This document shows, one piece after another, positions 29,974 to 40,010 of a stretch of 64,000 nucleotides of DNA (position 1 is the stretch's first letter; the number at the start of each line of letters is the position of its first letter). A program made the translations under genes and the position numbers. Source of the stretch: Neorhizobium populisoli (GTDB lineage Bacteria > Pseudomonadota > Alphaproteobacteria > Rhizobiales > Rhizobiaceae). The stretch covers positions 434,001 through 498,000 of the forward strand of contig NZ_JAHYCB010000002.1 in NCBI RefSeq assembly GCF_019430945.1, given 5' to 3'. Under the pieces are notes generated by a model, which saw only the letters and a program-made list of their open reading frames with translations, did no database searches and was not told where the DNA came from.

Positions 29974-30241
29974 GGGAAAGACCAATATTCTGACCCGCTT
30001 ATTTGCCGATCTGCCCCCGAACGCAAGTCCGATTGACGAAAAACAGTTCTCTGCCGCACCGCACCCGTTTTTTACGCTTTTGCTGCGTGGCGTTTTAAGC
30101 GCAATCACGGAAAGTTTTTCGAAATTGATATGCGTCAATTTTTCCTTTGTGAAGTCGGGGTACACACCTCACGAACGCAAGCCTCGGCCTTAGGGATAGG
30201 GCCATGAGCAGATGCGCTGTTTGTATCGTGACGGGTAACCT

Positions 30242-31558
30242 ATGGCAGATATTGCCCACCTAGACGAAACTGCCGAGGCCGTGATCCACGCGCCGGCTAA
30301 GCCTACCCATTTCGCGATTGCGGTCGGCAAGGTCCTCGTGGATAGAATTATTCCCGAACGGAACGACATCGTGTTTTTAGGCGTGCTGGTTTGCGCGCTG
30401 GCCTTGTCGGTCTTTCTGTTTCTCGAGGAAGTGCTGGCTCGTCTCGGCTGGGGGCTGCTGGTCTCCGGACATAGCCTGCCCATCCCGACCGGTCTTGCGC
30501 TGACCCTGCTGGTCGGCACTATCGTCACCAGCCGCCTGCGTCGCCCGGCACCCTGCCGCAAGCCGCCAAGCGGCGACGATATGGATCGCGCCATCGAAAT
30601 TCTGGCTACCCAGCCGAATGCAAGCGCCGGTCTGGTGCGCCTCGGCGACAAGAAAATCCTGTTTTCCGACTGCGGCACCGCTTTCATCATGTATGCCCAG
30701 CAGGGACGCTCCTGGATCGCGCTGTTCGATCCGGTCGGTCCGCGTTCTGCCTGGTCCGGTCTGGTGATCAAGTTCATGGAGACTGCCCGGAAAGCTGGCT
30801 GTCGGGCGGTGTTTTATCAGGTTTCCGCAGATTTCCTGCCTTACACCGTCGATGTCGGGCTGCGGCCCTATAAGCTCGGCGAGCAGGCGGTTGTCGATCT
30901 GGCGAATTTCGACCTCAAGGGCGGCACACGCGTCCGTCTTCGCCGCGCGGTCAACAAGGCGGTTCGGGACGGTCTCGAATTCTCGATGGTCGAGCCGGAG
31001 GGCGTTCCGGCCATTCTCGACGAGCTGCTGACTGTTTCCGATACCTGGTTGACGGTGCAGAACGCCGCCGAAAAGGGCTTTTCGCTCGGCACCTTCACCT
31101 CCGCCTATGTCGCATCCGGTCCGGTTGCGGTGATCCGCTTCGAAGGCCGCATCATCGCCTTCATCAACATTCTTGCGACCGCTGCCGAGGGCGATGCCTG
31201 CATCGACCTCATGCGCCATCTGCCGGGCATGCACCAGCACACGATGGTCCTGCTGCTCGTGCGCATCATCGAACACATGAAGGCCGCCGGCTTCCAGACA
31301 CTCAATCTCGGCATGGCGCCGCTCTCCGGCCTCTCCACGCATAACAAGGCGCCGCTCTGGAACCATGTCGGCGAACGCATCTACCTGCATGGCGGCCGGT
31401 TCTACAATTTCCGCGGCGTGCAGCTGTTCAAGGACAAGTTCAGCCCGGACTGGCAGCCGCGCTACCTCGCAGTCGCCGGCCGCGGCATGCCGATGATTTC
31501 CATGCTGGACGTCACCATGCTGATCGGCGGCGGCTTGAAGGGCCTGCTGCGTAAATGA
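30242..31558 (+). CDS. Short LpiA/MprF-like lysyl-phosphatidylglycerol synthase (catalytic half)
   Basis: A 438-residue protein. Residues about 40-100 contain two or three transmembrane segments; residues about 115-420 match the DUF2156 synthase domain (LFDPVGPRSAWSGL, FYQVSADFLPY, RVRLRRAVNKA, NLGMAPLSG, FNFRGVQLFKDKFSP-type pattern). LpiA/MprF proteins are usually about 850 residues with a large N-terminal flippase; that half is absent and no gene for it lies upstream. The product should transfer Lys from Lys-tRNA to phosphatidylglycerol. It overlaps acvB in ATGA, the known lpiA-acvB order of rhizobia. Confidence 0.85.
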   Translation: MADIAHLDETAEAVIHAPAKPTHFAIAVGKVLVDRIIPERNDIVFLGVLVCALALSVFLFLEEVLARLGWGLLVSGHSLPIPTGLALTLLVGTIVTSRLRRPAPCRKPPSGDDMDRAIEILATQPNASAGLVRLGDKKILFSDCGTAFIMYAQQGRSWIALFDPVGPRSAWSGLVIKFMETARKAGCRAVFYQVSADFLPYTVDVGLRPYKLGEQAVVDLANFDLKGGTRVRLRRAVNKAVRDGLEFSMVEPEGVPAILDELLTVSDTWLTVQNAAEKGFSLGTFTSAYVASGPVAVIRFEGRIIAFINILATAAEGDACIDLMRHLPGMHQHTMVLLLVRIIEHMKAAGFQTLNLGMAPLSGLSTHNKAPLWNHVGERIYLHGGRFYNFRGVQLFKDKFSPDWQPRYLAVAGRGMPMISMLDVTMLIGGGLKGLLRK

Positions 31559-32916
31559 AGGCTCTGCCGATCATTTTTGCCGGCATCACGCTGGCAGCCG
31601 CCATCTTCCATGTGGTTTCCGATCCGGAACTGAAAACGAAGAGCCTGCCGACCGACCGCATTTCCTATCCGGAAGGCAAGCCGAAAAGCGTCGTCGTGCT
31701 GATCTCGGACGAAGGCGGCTGGTCGGATCGTGAGGAACGCGCTTCCGAATCCCTGGCGCGCCAGGGCGCCATGGTGGTCGGTGTCGATCTGCCGGACTAT
31801 TACGCCGCATTGCAGAAGCGCGACGACGAATGTCTCTATCTCGTTTCCGATATCGAGGACCTTAGCCGGCAGCTGCATCGCTCGGCGGATGTGATCGACT
31901 ACCATCCGCCCATCGTCGCCGGCATCGGTAGCGGCGGCACGCTGGCGCTGGCGATCGCCGCCCAGACGCCGGATTCGACGATTGCCGAAACGTTGGCCGT
32001 CGATCCGCAGACCGCCATTCCGCTCTCGACCGTTCTCTGCACGCCTGCCGACAAGACGCCGGCCTCGGACGGTATCGTCTACGGGCTGAGCGAGGGCGAG
32101 CTGCCCAATCCGGTCAAGATCCTGTTCAGCCCCAAGGCCGATGCCGCCGGCCGTATCCATGCGGAAAACCTGAAGGAAAGCCATCCCGCGGTTCAGCTTA
32201 CCGAGGCATCCGATACGCAGGAAACGGTGCTGGAAGAGGGGATTTCGTCGATCGTCGCGCAGCTCGCCCGCTCCGTATCGCCGCTTGCCCTGCCGATCGT
32301 GCCGATCGAGGTGAAGCCGCGGCACAATATGATGGCGGTGATCTATTCCGGCGACGGCGGCTGGCGCGATATCGACCAGCAGCTCGGCGCCTATATGAAA
32401 GAAGACGGCATTCCGGTCGTCGGCGTCGATGCGCTGCGTTATTTCTGGACCGAGAAGACACCCGAGCAGACCGCCGCGGACCTGACGCGCATCATCGAGA
32501 CCTACAAGCGCCGCTGGAAGGTCGATAATGTCGTGCTGATCGGTTATTCCTTCGGCGCCAACATCCTGCCCGCTACCTATCGGCTGCTGCCGGATGAGGA
32601 CAAACAGGCCGTCACCCTGATGTCGCTTCTGGCGCTGTCGCACCATGCCGATTTCGAGATCGACGTGACCGGCTGGCTGGGTTTTGCCGGCGCCGGCAAA
32701 TACGGCGATCCGGTCGACGACCTGCAGCAGGTCGAACCGCGCAAGATCCAGTGCATCCATGGCCTGAAGGAACCGGACAGTGCCTGCCCGGCCGTGCAGG
32801 AGATTTCCGGAGCGCAGGTGCTGGCCCGCGAAGGCGGCCATCATTTCGACGGCGATTATCGCGCGCTCAACCGGCTGATCGTCGACCGCGCCACCGCGAT
32901 CCTCGCAACCAACTGA
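31555..32916 (+). CDS. acvB: AcvB/VirJ-family virulence protein (lysyl-phosphatidylglycerol hydrolase type)
   Basis: A 453-residue exported protein. A signal peptide spans residues 1-20. Two alpha/beta-hydrolase-like units follow: the first with VVLISDEGGWSD and GIGSGGTLALA, the second with IYSGDGGWRDIDQQ and the nucleophile motif GYSFGANILPATYR (G-x-S-x-G). AcvB proteins are periplasmic and hydrolyse lysyl-phosphatidylglycerol, balancing LpiA; they support acid tolerance and, in Agrobacterium, virulence. Its ATG overlaps the lpiA stop (31555-31558), so the two are translationally coupled. Confidence 0.93.
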   Translation: MKALPIIFAGITLAAAIFHVVSDPELKTKSLPTDRISYPEGKPKSVVVLISDEGGWSDREERASESLARQGAMVVGVDLPDYYAALQKRDDECLYLVSDIEDLSRQLHRSADVIDYHPPIVAGIGSGGTLALAIAAQTPDSTIAETLAVDPQTAIPLSTVLCTPADKTPASDGIVYGLSEGELPNPVKILFSPKADAAGRIHAENLKESHPAVQLTEASDTQETVLEEGISSIVAQLARSVSPLALPIVPIEVKPRHNMMAVIYSGDGGWRDIDQQLGAYMKEDGIPVVGVDALRYFWTEKTPEQTAADLTRIIETYKRRWKVDNVVLIGYSFGANILPATYRLLPDEDKQAVTLMSLLALSHHADFEIDVTGWLGFAGAGKYGDPVDDLQQVEPRKIQCIHGLKEPDSACPAVQEISGAQVLAREGGHHFDGDYRALNRLIVDRATAILATN

Positions 32917-32942
32917 TCCTCTCAGCCGTCGGCCGCTTCAAT

Positions 32943-32972
32943 AAGCCGTGAAACCTCTGGTCACGGCTTTTT
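32943..32972 (+). terminator. Rho-independent terminator of lpiA-acvB
   Basis: Stem AAGCCGTGA (32943-32951) with TCACGGCTT (32961-32969), nine-base loop, then a T-run to 32972. It starts 26 bases after the acvB stop. Confidence 0.92.
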
Positions 32973-33021
32973 GTCTCCACATCTTTTGGGATATGATCCC
33001 TGCAGACAAAGGAGAGCCGCC

Positions 33022-33423
33022 ATGACCCGCCTTTCGATCAAACCCTGCCTTTCGATCACCGGCATTCTCGCCGCCACCTCGATCGCCACAGCACTCGCCG
33101 GCACTGCCGCCGCCCATCACGGCTGGTCCTGGGCCGAGGCCGACCAGATCGACCTCAAGGGCACCATCCACTCGATCTCCTTCGCCCCGCCACATCCAAC
33201 GCTGGAAATCCGCGCCGAGGACGGCCTCTGGCGTGTCGAACTCGGCAACCCGAACCAGACCCAGCGCTCCGGTTTCTTGGAAGGCCAGGCCAAGGTCGGC
33301 GACCAGATCATTGCCACCGGCAACCGCTCCGAGGACCGCACCGAAAAGCGGCTGAAAGCGGTGCGCATCACCGTGTCCGGCAAGACGTTCGACATCTATC
33401 CGGAGCGGATCAAGACGAACTGA
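33022..33423 (+). CDS. DUF6152-type exported protein
   Basis: A 133-residue protein with a signal peptide ending near GTAAAHHGWSW, where mature sequence begins with the family HHGW motif. The rest is a small beta-rich domain (LKGTIHSISFAPPHPTLEI, LGNPNQTQRSGF). The ATG at 33022 has AAAGGAG upstream. It precedes the membrane-protein gene by 11 bases, and the two probably form an operon. The role is unknown. Confidence 0.75.
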   Translation: MTRLSIKPCLSITGILAATSIATALAGTAAAHHGWSWAEADQIDLKGTIHSISFAPPHPTLEIRAEDGLWRVELGNPNQTQRSGFLEGQAKVGDQIIATGNRSEDRTEKRLKAVRITVSGKTFDIYPERIKTN

Positions 33424-33434
33424 GTGGACGAGGG

Positions 33435-33905
33435 ATGGAGTTCCTCGCGCCGCTCGCCGAAACGCCGCTCGCTAGAGCGCTGATCGCGTCCTCGACGCTT
33501 TATCTGCTGGTCAATGCCGCGCATATCCTCGGCATCTCGGTTTTGTTCGGAGCGATCCTGGCGCTCGATTTACGGATTCTGGGATTGGCGCGCAACTTGC
33601 CATTGGCTGTGATGGCGCCCTATCTGTCGAGACTGGCCGGGGCAGGGGTGCTGATCGCGATTGCCACAGGCCTCTGTCTCTTTAGCGTGAAGCCGGTGGA
33701 ATATGCGCAGAACCCGGCTTTTCTGGCGAAGATCGGGTTTGTTGGACTTGGCATTTTAAATGCGGCGCTTGTTCATTTCTCGCAAGGCTGGCGGGCTATT
33801 TTGGCCGACAGCGAACCTCGATCGGTGATGCGACTGTCTGCCTGGTTTTCGATAACAATCTGGATTGCAGCCGTAGTTGCCGGAAGATGGATAGGCTTTT
33901 TGTAA
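33435..33905 (+). CDS. Small integral membrane protein (DUF6644/DUF2214-like)
   Basis: A 156-residue protein with four or five predicted transmembrane helices, including YLLVNAAHILGISVLFG and IGFVGLGILNAALVHFS; conserved His residues lie inside helices (AAHILG, ALVHFS), possibly cofactor or metal ligands. It follows the DUF6152 gene closely, a pairing I recall as common in alphaproteobacteria. Function unknown. Confidence 0.7.
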   Translation: MEFLAPLAETPLARALIASSTLYLLVNAAHILGISVLFGAILALDLRILGLARNLPLAVMAPYLSRLAGAGVLIAIATGLCLFSVKPVEYAQNPAFLAKIGFVGLGILNAALVHFSQGWRAILADSEPRSVMRLSAWFSITIWIAAVVAGRWIGFL

Positions 33906-33962
33906 TCTGGCATCGCCATCTTATTTTTAGTATGATTGATTGCGATACCGTTGGAGGTTTTC

Positions 33963-34178
33963 TTGCAGACGCTTGTCGAATTGCTGGATACGGAGCTGGA
34001 AGCGCTTGATCGTTTAGCGCAAAAGGAGAACGTATCTCGATCTGTACTGATCGAGCGCGCTATCCATGCTTTCCTGCAGAAGAGCGACAAGCAGACGCGG
34101 GCTGAGGGATTTGGCCTTTGGGGTGATCGGGTGGTCGACGGCCTCGACTTCCAGCAAAAAGTCCGCGGTGAATGGTGA
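33963..34178 (+). CDS. Ribbon-helix-helix antitoxin (VapB-type)
   Basis: From TTG at 33963 (GGAGG five bases upstream) it has 71 residues. The N-terminal part, DTELEALDRLAQKENVSRSVLIERAIHAFL, is a CopG/ribbon-helix-helix DNA-binding unit; the C-terminal tail (GFGLWGDRVVDGLDFQQKV) should wrap the toxin. The stop overlaps the PIN-toxin ATG. An earlier TTG at 33936 lacks a ribosome site. It probably represses its own operon. Confidence 0.82.
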   Translation: MQTLVELLDTELEALDRLAQKENVSRSVLIERAIHAFLQKSDKQTRAEGFGLWGDRVVDGLDFQQKVRGEW

Positions 34179-34588
34179 GCGACCGGGCGCTTCTGGATAC
34201 CAATATTATCGTCGATTATCTGAATTCCGTACCTGAAGGGCGCAAGGAGTTCGAGCGATACGACAGTCCGAGTATCAGCATCGTGACTTGGATCGAGGTT
34301 TTGGTGGGAGTGCCACCGCATCTTGCCGTAGTGACACGAGAGTTTCTGAACGCACTTGAAATTATTCCACTCGATGACGCTGTCGCCGAGAGAGCGGTAT
34401 TGCTTCGTCAGCAACGTAGAATGAAATTACCAGATGCGATTATCTGGGCAAGCGCCGATCTCCACTCGATGCTGCTGGTAACTAGGAATACGAAGGATTT
34501 TCCAGCCGACATGCCGGGAGTTCGCGTCCCGTATATCACTGATTATCGGTCACTCACCGCCGCCCGCGGATTGACCCAAGGCTCCTGA
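34172..34588 (+). CDS. PIN-domain toxin (VapC-type ribonuclease)
   Basis: A 138-residue PIN ribonuclease. Acidic residues that bind Mg2+ are visible: Asp in [11 protein letters not shown] near residue 9, Glu in WIEVLVG near residue 42, Asp in KLPDAIIWA near residue 88, and Asp in TRNTKDF near residue 110. It overlaps the antitoxin by seven bases. Its last 46 bases overlap the 3' end of betA on the other strand. Confidence 0.9.
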   Translation: MVSDRALLDTNIIVDYLNSVPEGRKEFERYDSPSISIVTWIEVLVGVPPHLAVVTREFLNALEIIPLDDAVAERAVLLRQQRRMKLPDAIIWASADLHSMLLVTRNTKDFPADMPGVRVPYITDYRSLTAARGLTQGS

Positions 34589-36192
34589 TTGCTGCGCGGC
34601 AAGGGTTGCCGGCCGAGAATATGATCTGCCGCCTTCTCCCCGGTCATGATCGACGGGCCGTTGAGATTGCCGTAGGTCACATGCGGGAAGATCGATGAAT
34701 CCGCTACCCGCAGGCCCTCGACGCCGATCACCCGGCATTCGGGATCCACGACCGCCATCGGATCGTCGGCACGGCCCATGCGGCAGGTGCCGCAGGGATG
34801 ATAGGCGCTTTCCAGATGTTCGCGCAGGAAGGCGTCGATCTCGTCATCCGTCCCGACCTTCTCGCCCGGCTGGATTTCCGGTCCGCGATAGTCATCGAAG
34901 GCCTTCTGGGCGAAGATTTCGCGGGTCAGCCGCACGCAGTGGCGGAATTTTTCCCAGTCTTCGGCATGGCTCATATAGTTGAAACGCAGCACCGGTTCGG
35001 CCTTGGGATCGGCGGAGCGCAGGGTCACTGATCCGCGTGATTTCGACAGGTTGTAGCCGACATGCACCTGGAAACTATGGCTTTTCGCGGCGGCCTTGCC
35101 GTCATAGGAAATCGCGACGGGCAGAAAGTGATACTGGATATCCGGCTGTTTCAACCCCGGCGCCGAACGCAGGAAAGCGCAGGCTTCGAACTGGTTTGAA
35201 GCGCCGAGCCCGCCTTTCGACAGAACCCATTGCGCACCCGCCACCCCCTGCCAGAACCACGGCAGCCAGGAATAAAGCGACACGGGCTTGGTTGAGACCT
35301 GCTGGAAGTAAAATTCCATATGGTCCTGCAGATTGGCGCCGACGCCAGGCCGGTCGGCCTTTACCTCGATGCCCATCGATTTCAGATGTTCGGCAGGGCC
35401 GATGCCGGAGAGCATCAGCAGCTTGGGCGAATTGAACGAAGAGGCCGCGACAATCACCTCGCGTTTTGCCCGGATCACTTCGGTCGCGCCGCGCCGTTCG
35501 ATCTCGACGCCGACCGCGCGGCCGTTCTCGATAACGATCCTGTTGGCGAAACCATAAACGAGTTCGACATTCGGCCGCTTCAGCGCCGGCCTTAGATAAG
35601 CATTGGCGGCAGACCATCGACGGCCGCGATGGATCGTCTGTTCCATCAGCCCGAAACCTTCCTGTTTCGAGCCATTATAATCCTCGGTCATCTCGAAACC
35701 GGCCTGGCTGCCCGCTTTGATGAAGGCATGAAACAGCGGATTGGTCACCGGCCCGCGTTTGACATGCAGCGGTCCGTCTGTGCCGCGCCAGCCTTCTTCA
35801 CCGCCATGGGAGTGCTCCATGCGCTTGAAATACGGCAGCACATCCGCATAGGCCCAGCCGCTCGCGCCAAGCTCTTCCCAGCGATTGTAATCCTCCGCAT
35901 GGCCTCGGACATAGACCAGCCCGTTGATCGACGACGATCCGCCGATGACCTTGCCGCGCGGCGCGGTGATGCGGCGGTTGTTGAGGTTCGGCTCGGGTTC
36001 GGAAAGATAACCCCAGTTGTAACGCTTCATGCTCATCGGCCAGGCCAGCGCGCCGGGCATCTGGATAAACGGCCCGAAATCCGACCCGCCCGCCTCGATG
36101 ACGATCACCGAATGCCTGCCATCCTCCGATAGACGATAGGCCATGGCCGAGCCCGCGGAGCCGGAACCGATGATGACGAAATCTGCCTGCAT
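34543..36192 (-). CDS. betA: Choline dehydrogenase (GMC oxidoreductase) BetA
   Basis: An FAD enzyme of 549 residues oxidising choline to betaine aldehyde. The N-terminal FAD motif is [19 protein letters not shown] signatures include [14 protein letters not shown] near residue 80 and [16 protein letters not shown]. The C-terminus has [10 protein letters not shown] and the catalytic-His region. The ATG at 36192 has AAAGG upstream. It is in the same direction as betB and betC but separated from betB by 343 bases that hold a small plus-strand gene. Confidence 0.95.
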   Translation of the reverse strand: MQADFVIIGSGSAGSAMAYRLSEDGRHSVIVIEAGGSDFGPFIQMPGALAWPMSMKRYNWGYLSEPEPNLNNRRITAPRGKVIGGSSSINGLVYVRGHAEDYNRWEELGASGWAYADVLPYFKRMEHSHGGEEGWRGTDGPLHVKRGPVTNPLFHAFIKAGSQAGFEMTEDYNGSKQEGFGLMEQTIHRGRRWSAANAYLRPALKRPNVELVYGFANRIVIENGRAVGVEIERRGATEVIRAKREVIVAASSFNSPKLLMLSGIGPAEHLKSMGIEVKADRPGVGANLQDHMEFYFQQVSTKPVSLYSWLPWFWQGVAGAQWVLSKGGLGASNQFEACAFLRSAPGLKQPDIQYHFLPVAISYDGKAAAKSHSFQVHVGYNLSKSRGSVTLRSADPKAEPVLRFNYMSHAEDWEKFRHCVRLTREIFAQKAFDDYRGPEIQPGEKVGTDDEIDAFLREHLESAYHPCGTCRMGRADDPMAVVDPECRVIGVEGLRVADSSIFPHVTYGNLNGPSIMTGEKAADHILGRQPLPRSNQEPWVNPRAAVSDR

Positions 36193-36314
36193 TGTAAGCC
36201 TTTCACGCCTCAGAGCAGTTTTGAGTGAACAAGTCGCCTCAACATGGAATCCAGAACAACCATTCGATGGCATGATGTTTCAATTGAAATTTTTTCCCTA
36301 GCTGGAGATTTGCG

Positions 36315-36539
36315 ATGAGGAACTACAGGATTGGTGCAAAGGTTAAACTCGCATTCGGGACTTTTATCTGGGGGCATTACACAGACCTGCAGGATAAAGT
36401 TGCTGAAGTTATCGCTGCTGAAAATCCTGACGGTTTTGATCGGATCACCGTAAGATTTGAAGATGGTTCATGCCCATTTTCTCTGATCGACCAAGATCTC
36501 TTTATCCCCTGTAGCGTACCGGATAGCGGATCACCTTAA
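36315..36539 (+). CDS. Small hypothetical protein between betA and betB
   Basis: A 74-residue frame starting [20 protein letters not shown], with GGAG seven bases before the ATG. It is lower in GC than the flanking bet genes and is read against them; its stop overlaps the betB stop by a few bases. A small beta-rich domain ending in an acidic segment is suggested ([21 protein letters not shown]). No family is recognised. Clear ribosome site and ordinary composition favour a real gene, possibly inserted into the bet cluster. Confidence 0.5.
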   Translation: MRNYRIGAKVKLAFGTFIWGHYTDLQDKVAEVIAAENPDGFDRITVRFEDGSCPFSLIDQDLFIPCSVPDSGSP

Positions 36540-37999
36540 TAAGGCGCCTCGACCGGCCCCATGCCGACATAAACTGTCTTCAGCTCCGAATAATGCTCCA
36601 GCGCCGCAAGCGAATTCTCTCGCCCGAAACCGGACTGCTTCGACCCACCGAAGGGAATTTCCACCGGGCAAAGATTGTAGGTGTTGATCCACAAGGTCCC
36701 GGCTTCCAGTCGATCCGCGACCCGATGCCCGCGCGTCAGGTCGGCGGTGAAGACACCCGCTGACAGGCCGAATTCGGTGGCATTGGCGCGGGCGATCACC
36801 TCTGCTTCGCCATCGAAATCCAGCACGCACATCACCGGCCCGAAGATCTCCTCGCGCGCAATGGTCATGCCGTCCGTCACGTCGGCAAACACCGTCGGCT
36901 GGATGTAATAACCTTCACCGGTCACATGGTTCGGAATGCCGCCGCCGGTCAGCAGCGTGGCGCCTTCCGTCTTGCCCTTGTCGATATAGGACAGCACCTT
37001 CTGTCGCTGGTCGAAGGACACCATCGGGCCGAGCTGCGTCGCCTCGTCCATCGGATCGCCGATGATGATCTTTTCCGTCCGTTCCTTGAGGCGGGACAGG
37101 AATGTGTCCTTCACCTTGCGGTTCACGAAGACGCGCGTGCCGTTGGAGCAGACCTGGCCGGTCGAATAGAAATTGCCGAGCATCGCGCCGCCGATGGCAG
37201 AATCGATATCCGCATCGTCGAACACGATCAGCGGCGACTTGCCGCCGAGCTCCATCGTCACATGCTTGAGATTGCCGGCGGCGGCCGCGGCCACCTTGCG
37301 CCCGGTCGGCACAGATCCGGTCAGGGAGACCTTGGCGACGTCAGGATGGTTGACGAGCAGCGGTCCCGTCGCCCGGTCACCCTGGATGACGTTGTAGAGC
37401 CCCTTGGGCAGGCCTGCCTCGATCAGGATTTCGGCGATCTTCAGCGCCCCGAGCGGTGTGTTTTCCGAAGGCTTGAACACCATCGCATTGCCGGCGGCCA
37501 GCGCCGGCGCACCCTTCCAGCAGGCGATCTGCTGCGGATAGTTCCAGGCGCCGATGCCGACGCAAACGCCGAGCGGCACCCGTTTCGTATAGGCGAAATC
37601 CCGGCCGAGCGGGATGTAGCTGCCGTTCATGCCTGCAGCGATCACGCCGCCGAAAAATTCGAAACTGTCGGCGCCCGAGGTCGGGTCGGCGACGATGGTT
37701 TCCTGGATCGGCTTGCCGGTATCGAGCGTCTCGAGTTCCGAAAGCTCGCGGTTCCGTTCGCGGATGATCTCGGCGGCCCGCTTCAGGATGCGGCCGCGCG
37801 CGGTAGGGCTCATCGCCGCCCATTCCGGCTGGGCACGTTTTGCCGCCGCGATCGCCTTTTCGACGATGGCAGGTGTCGCCGCGTGCAGCCGGGCAATCAC
37901 TTCGCCGGTCGCTGGATAAAGGCTTTCGATGACGGTGCCTTCGGTATCCTCGACATATTCGCCGTCGATGAAATGGCTGGCGATCGGTTGGGCTTTCAT
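36536..37999 (-). CDS. betB: Betaine aldehyde dehydrogenase BetB
   Basis: An NAD(P)-dependent aldehyde dehydrogenase of 487 residues making glycine betaine, an osmoprotectant. Seen are the cofactor segment [20 protein letters not shown], the Glu motif [18 protein letters not shown], and the catalytic Cys in [14 protein letters not shown]. The ATG at 37999 has GGGGAG seven bases upstream; the frame is open far upstream, but that part is antisense or leader sequence. It follows betC by 14 bases and is cotranscribed with it. Confidence 0.96.
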   Translation of the reverse strand: MKAQPIASHFIDGEYVEDTEGTVIESLYPATGEVIARLHAATPAIVEKAIAAAKRAQPEWAAMSPTARGRILKRAAEIIRERNRELSELETLDTGKPIQETIVADPTSGADSFEFFGGVIAAGMNGSYIPLGRDFAYTKRVPLGVCVGIGAWNYPQQIACWKGAPALAAGNAMVFKPSENTPLGALKIAEILIEAGLPKGLYNVIQGDRATGPLLVNHPDVAKVSLTGSVPTGRKVAAAAAGNLKHVTMELGGKSPLIVFDDADIDSAIGGAMLGNFYSTGQVCSNGTRVFVNRKVKDTFLSRLKERTEKIIIGDPMDEATQLGPMVSFDQRQKVLSYIDKGKTEGATLLTGGGIPNHVTGEGYYIQPTVFADVTDGMTIAREEIFGPVMCVLDFDGEAEVIARANATEFGLSAGVFTADLTRGHRVADRLEAGTLWINTYNLCPVEIPFGGSKQSGFGRENSLAALEHYSELKTVYVGMGPVEAPY

Positions 38000-38013
38000 T
38001 GTCATTCTCCCCG

Positions 38014-39537
38014 TTACTCCCCTCTGGGATAACGCTTTGACTCTTCTAAAATATCGAGGTTCATATGGTTGCGCATGTAGCGCTCCGAAGCCTTCTGCAG
38101 CGGCTGATGATCCCAGGGGTAATAGGCGCCATTGCGTAGCGCCTCGTAGACCACCCAGCGCCGCGCCTGGCTTTCGCGCACCGCCGCATCGAAGGCGGCC
38201 ATGTCCCACTTGGCTTTCCGTTTGGCGCGAAAACCTTCGAGGATATCGGCATGGGCCGGATCGCCGGCAAGGTTGTTCAGTTCCCTTGGATCGGAGTCGA
38301 GATCGAAAAGCTGTTCCGGGTCGAGTTCGCAATGGATATATTTCCACTTGCCCTCGCGAATGCCGACCATCGGCGCATAGGACCCTTCGGCCGCATATTC
38401 CATCAGCACCGGGCTGATGCGGGGCGCGCCGTCCATCATCGGCTTCAGGCTCTCGCCATCGGTCCAGGGCTTGATCTCGTCCATGGAAATGCCGGCAAGG
38501 TCGCAGAGCGTCGGCGTCACGTCGAGGTTGGAAACCGGCGCCGTGTGCAGGGCAGGCGGCACGCCCGGCCCGGCGATCATCAGCGGCACGCGCGCCGAAC
38601 CCTCGAAAAAATTCATCTTGAACCACAGCCCGCGTTCGCCCAGCATATCGCCGTGGTCCGAGCAGAACAGGATCAGCGTATCGTCGAGCATCCGGGTCCG
38701 TGTCAGCGTGTCGACAAGCTCGCTGACCTTCTCGTCGATATAGGAGATATTGGCGAAATACCCCTGCCGCGCGCGGCGGACATGCTCTTCGCTCACCTCG
38801 AAATTCTTGTAATCGCAGGAGAAGATGATCCGCTGCGAATGCGGGTCCTGGCTTTCGATCGGCATGTTACCGACCTCGGGCAGAAGATGTTCGCAGCCTT
38901 CATAGAGATCCCAGAATTTCCGCCGTGCCACGTAGGGGTCGTGCGGATGGGTGAAGGAGACGGTCATGCACCACGGCCGGCGCTCAACATCGTCGCGTTC
39001 GCGGGCCAGATGATAGAGCTTCTGGTTGGCGAGGAAGGCGACTTCGTCGTCATATTCCATCTGGTTGGAAATCTCTGCGACGCCGGCACCGGTCACCGAA
39101 CCGAGATTGTGATACCACCAGTCGATCCGCTCGCCCGGCTTGCGGTAATCCGGCGTCCAGCCGAAATCGGCCGGATAGATATCGGTCGTCAGCCGGTCTT
39201 CAAAACCGTGCAGCTGGTCCGGCCCGACGAAATGCATCTTGCCGGAGAGCGCTGTGTAATAACCGGCGCGACGCAGATGATGCGCGAAGGTCGGGATCGA
39301 GGAGATATATTCGGCCGCATTGTCATAGACCTGCGTCCGGCTCGGCAATTGCCCGGCCATGAAGGAAGCGCGGGCAGGGGCGCAAAGTGGCGAGGACGTA
39401 TAATTGTTTTTGAACCGCGCAGAGCGGGCGGCCAGCGCCTTCAGATGCGGTGCATACAGCCAGTCCGCCGGCCCATCCGGAAACAGCGTCCCGTTCAACT
39501 GGTCCACCATGACGATCAGGATATTCGGCTTGGCCAT
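38014..39537 (-). CDS. betC: Choline-sulfatase BetC
   Basis: A 507-residue sulfatase that cleaves choline-O-sulfate to choline and sulfate. The sulfatase signature is [14 protein letters not shown] with the Cys that must be converted to formylglycine. Metal and substrate residues are in [13 protein letters not shown] and [14 protein letters not shown]. The C-terminal extension with [13 protein letters not shown] is specific for choline sulfatases. It heads the minus-strand betC-betB unit. The repressor gene betI that usually precedes betC in rhizobia is absent here. Confidence 0.94.
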   Translation of the reverse strand: MAKPNILIVMVDQLNGTLFPDGPADWLYAPHLKALAARSARFKNNYTSSPLCAPARASFMAGQLPSRTQVYDNAAEYISSIPTFAHHLRRAGYYTALSGKMHFVGPDQLHGFEDRLTTDIYPADFGWTPDYRKPGERIDWWYHNLGSVTGAGVAEISNQMEYDDEVAFLANQKLYHLARERDDVERRPWCMTVSFTHPHDPYVARRKFWDLYEGCEHLLPEVGNMPIESQDPHSQRIIFSCDYKNFEVSEEHVRRARQGYFANISYIDEKVSELVDTLTRTRMLDDTLILFCSDHGDMLGERGLWFKMNFFEGSARVPLMIAGPGVPPALHTAPVSNLDVTPTLCDLAGISMDEIKPWTDGESLKPMMDGAPRISPVLMEYAAEGSYAPMVGIREGKWKYIHCELDPEQLFDLDSDPRELNNLAGDPAHADILEGFRAKRKAKWDMAAFDAAVRESQARRWVVYEALRNGAYYPWDHQPLQKASERYMRNHMNLDILEESKRYPRGE

Positions 39538-39660
39538 AACGGAATCGACCTTCGATGGACGGTTGAACTCTAGACTGAGTTATTTTTGATCCCGCCTGCA
39601 ATCAAGAAACGATTGCGAACCATCCTGTTCCAAAAGCGCGCGAGAGAATGGATTGAAAAT

Positions 39661-39679
39661 TGTACCAAGGTACGGTACA
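39661..39679 (+). promoter_or_regulatory. Candidate HigBA operator
   Basis: TGTACC (39661-39666) and GGTACA (39674-39679) are inverted copies; nested within is GTACCAAGGTAC. The site lies 27 bases before the toxin start, where an autorepressing HigA would bind. Confidence 0.45.
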
Positions 39680-39705
39680 TTGGGTCAATGAGTGGAGCTG
39701 CGGCT

Positions 39706-39957
39706 GTGATTGTCGGTTTCAAAGAAGATTGGCTCCACGAATTCTTCGTCAATGATGTTCATTCGAAGAAGATACCGTCGGATATCGAAGGCCGCCTTTT
39801 TCGCAAATTGCAGATGATTGATGACGCTACGAGCGATCGCGACTTGCGGGTGCCACCCAGCAATCATTTCGAAAGATTGCGAGGCAATCTGGATGGCTAC
39901 TGTTCCATCCGGGTAAATCAGCAACGGCGATTGATATTTCGCTGGGATGGGTCGTAG
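39706..39957 (+). CDS. higB: HigB-type toxin (RelE/ParE superfamily mRNA interferase)
   Basis: From GTG at 39706 (GGAG eight bases upstream) it has 83 residues and begins IVGFKEDWLHEFFVND, the usual HigB start. The conserved RLFRKLQMIDDA, GRL-type loop (HFERLRGNLDGYCSIRVN) and final RRLIFRW match the family. HigB cleaves mRNA on the ribosome. The toxin precedes its antitoxin, as in host-inhibition-of-growth modules. Longer in-frame starts at 39586 and 39688 are less likely. Confidence 0.88.
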   Translation: MIVGFKEDWLHEFFVNDVHSKKIPSDIEGRLFRKLQMIDDATSDRDLRVPPSNHFERLRGNLDGYCSIRVNQQRRLIFRWDGS

Positions 39958-40010
39958 GGCGAGGCCCGGGACATCTATCTCGACGATCACAGCTATAGAT
40001 GAGGTAACGG

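Noticed and set aside
31462..32844. 460-codon minus-strand frame across acvB
   Set aside because: Antisense to acvB, which has a signal peptide and hydrolase motifs.
38006..38626. N-terminal extension of betB to give a 696-residue protein
   Set aside because: The extension overlaps betC in another frame; a ribosome site and the normal family start are at 37999.
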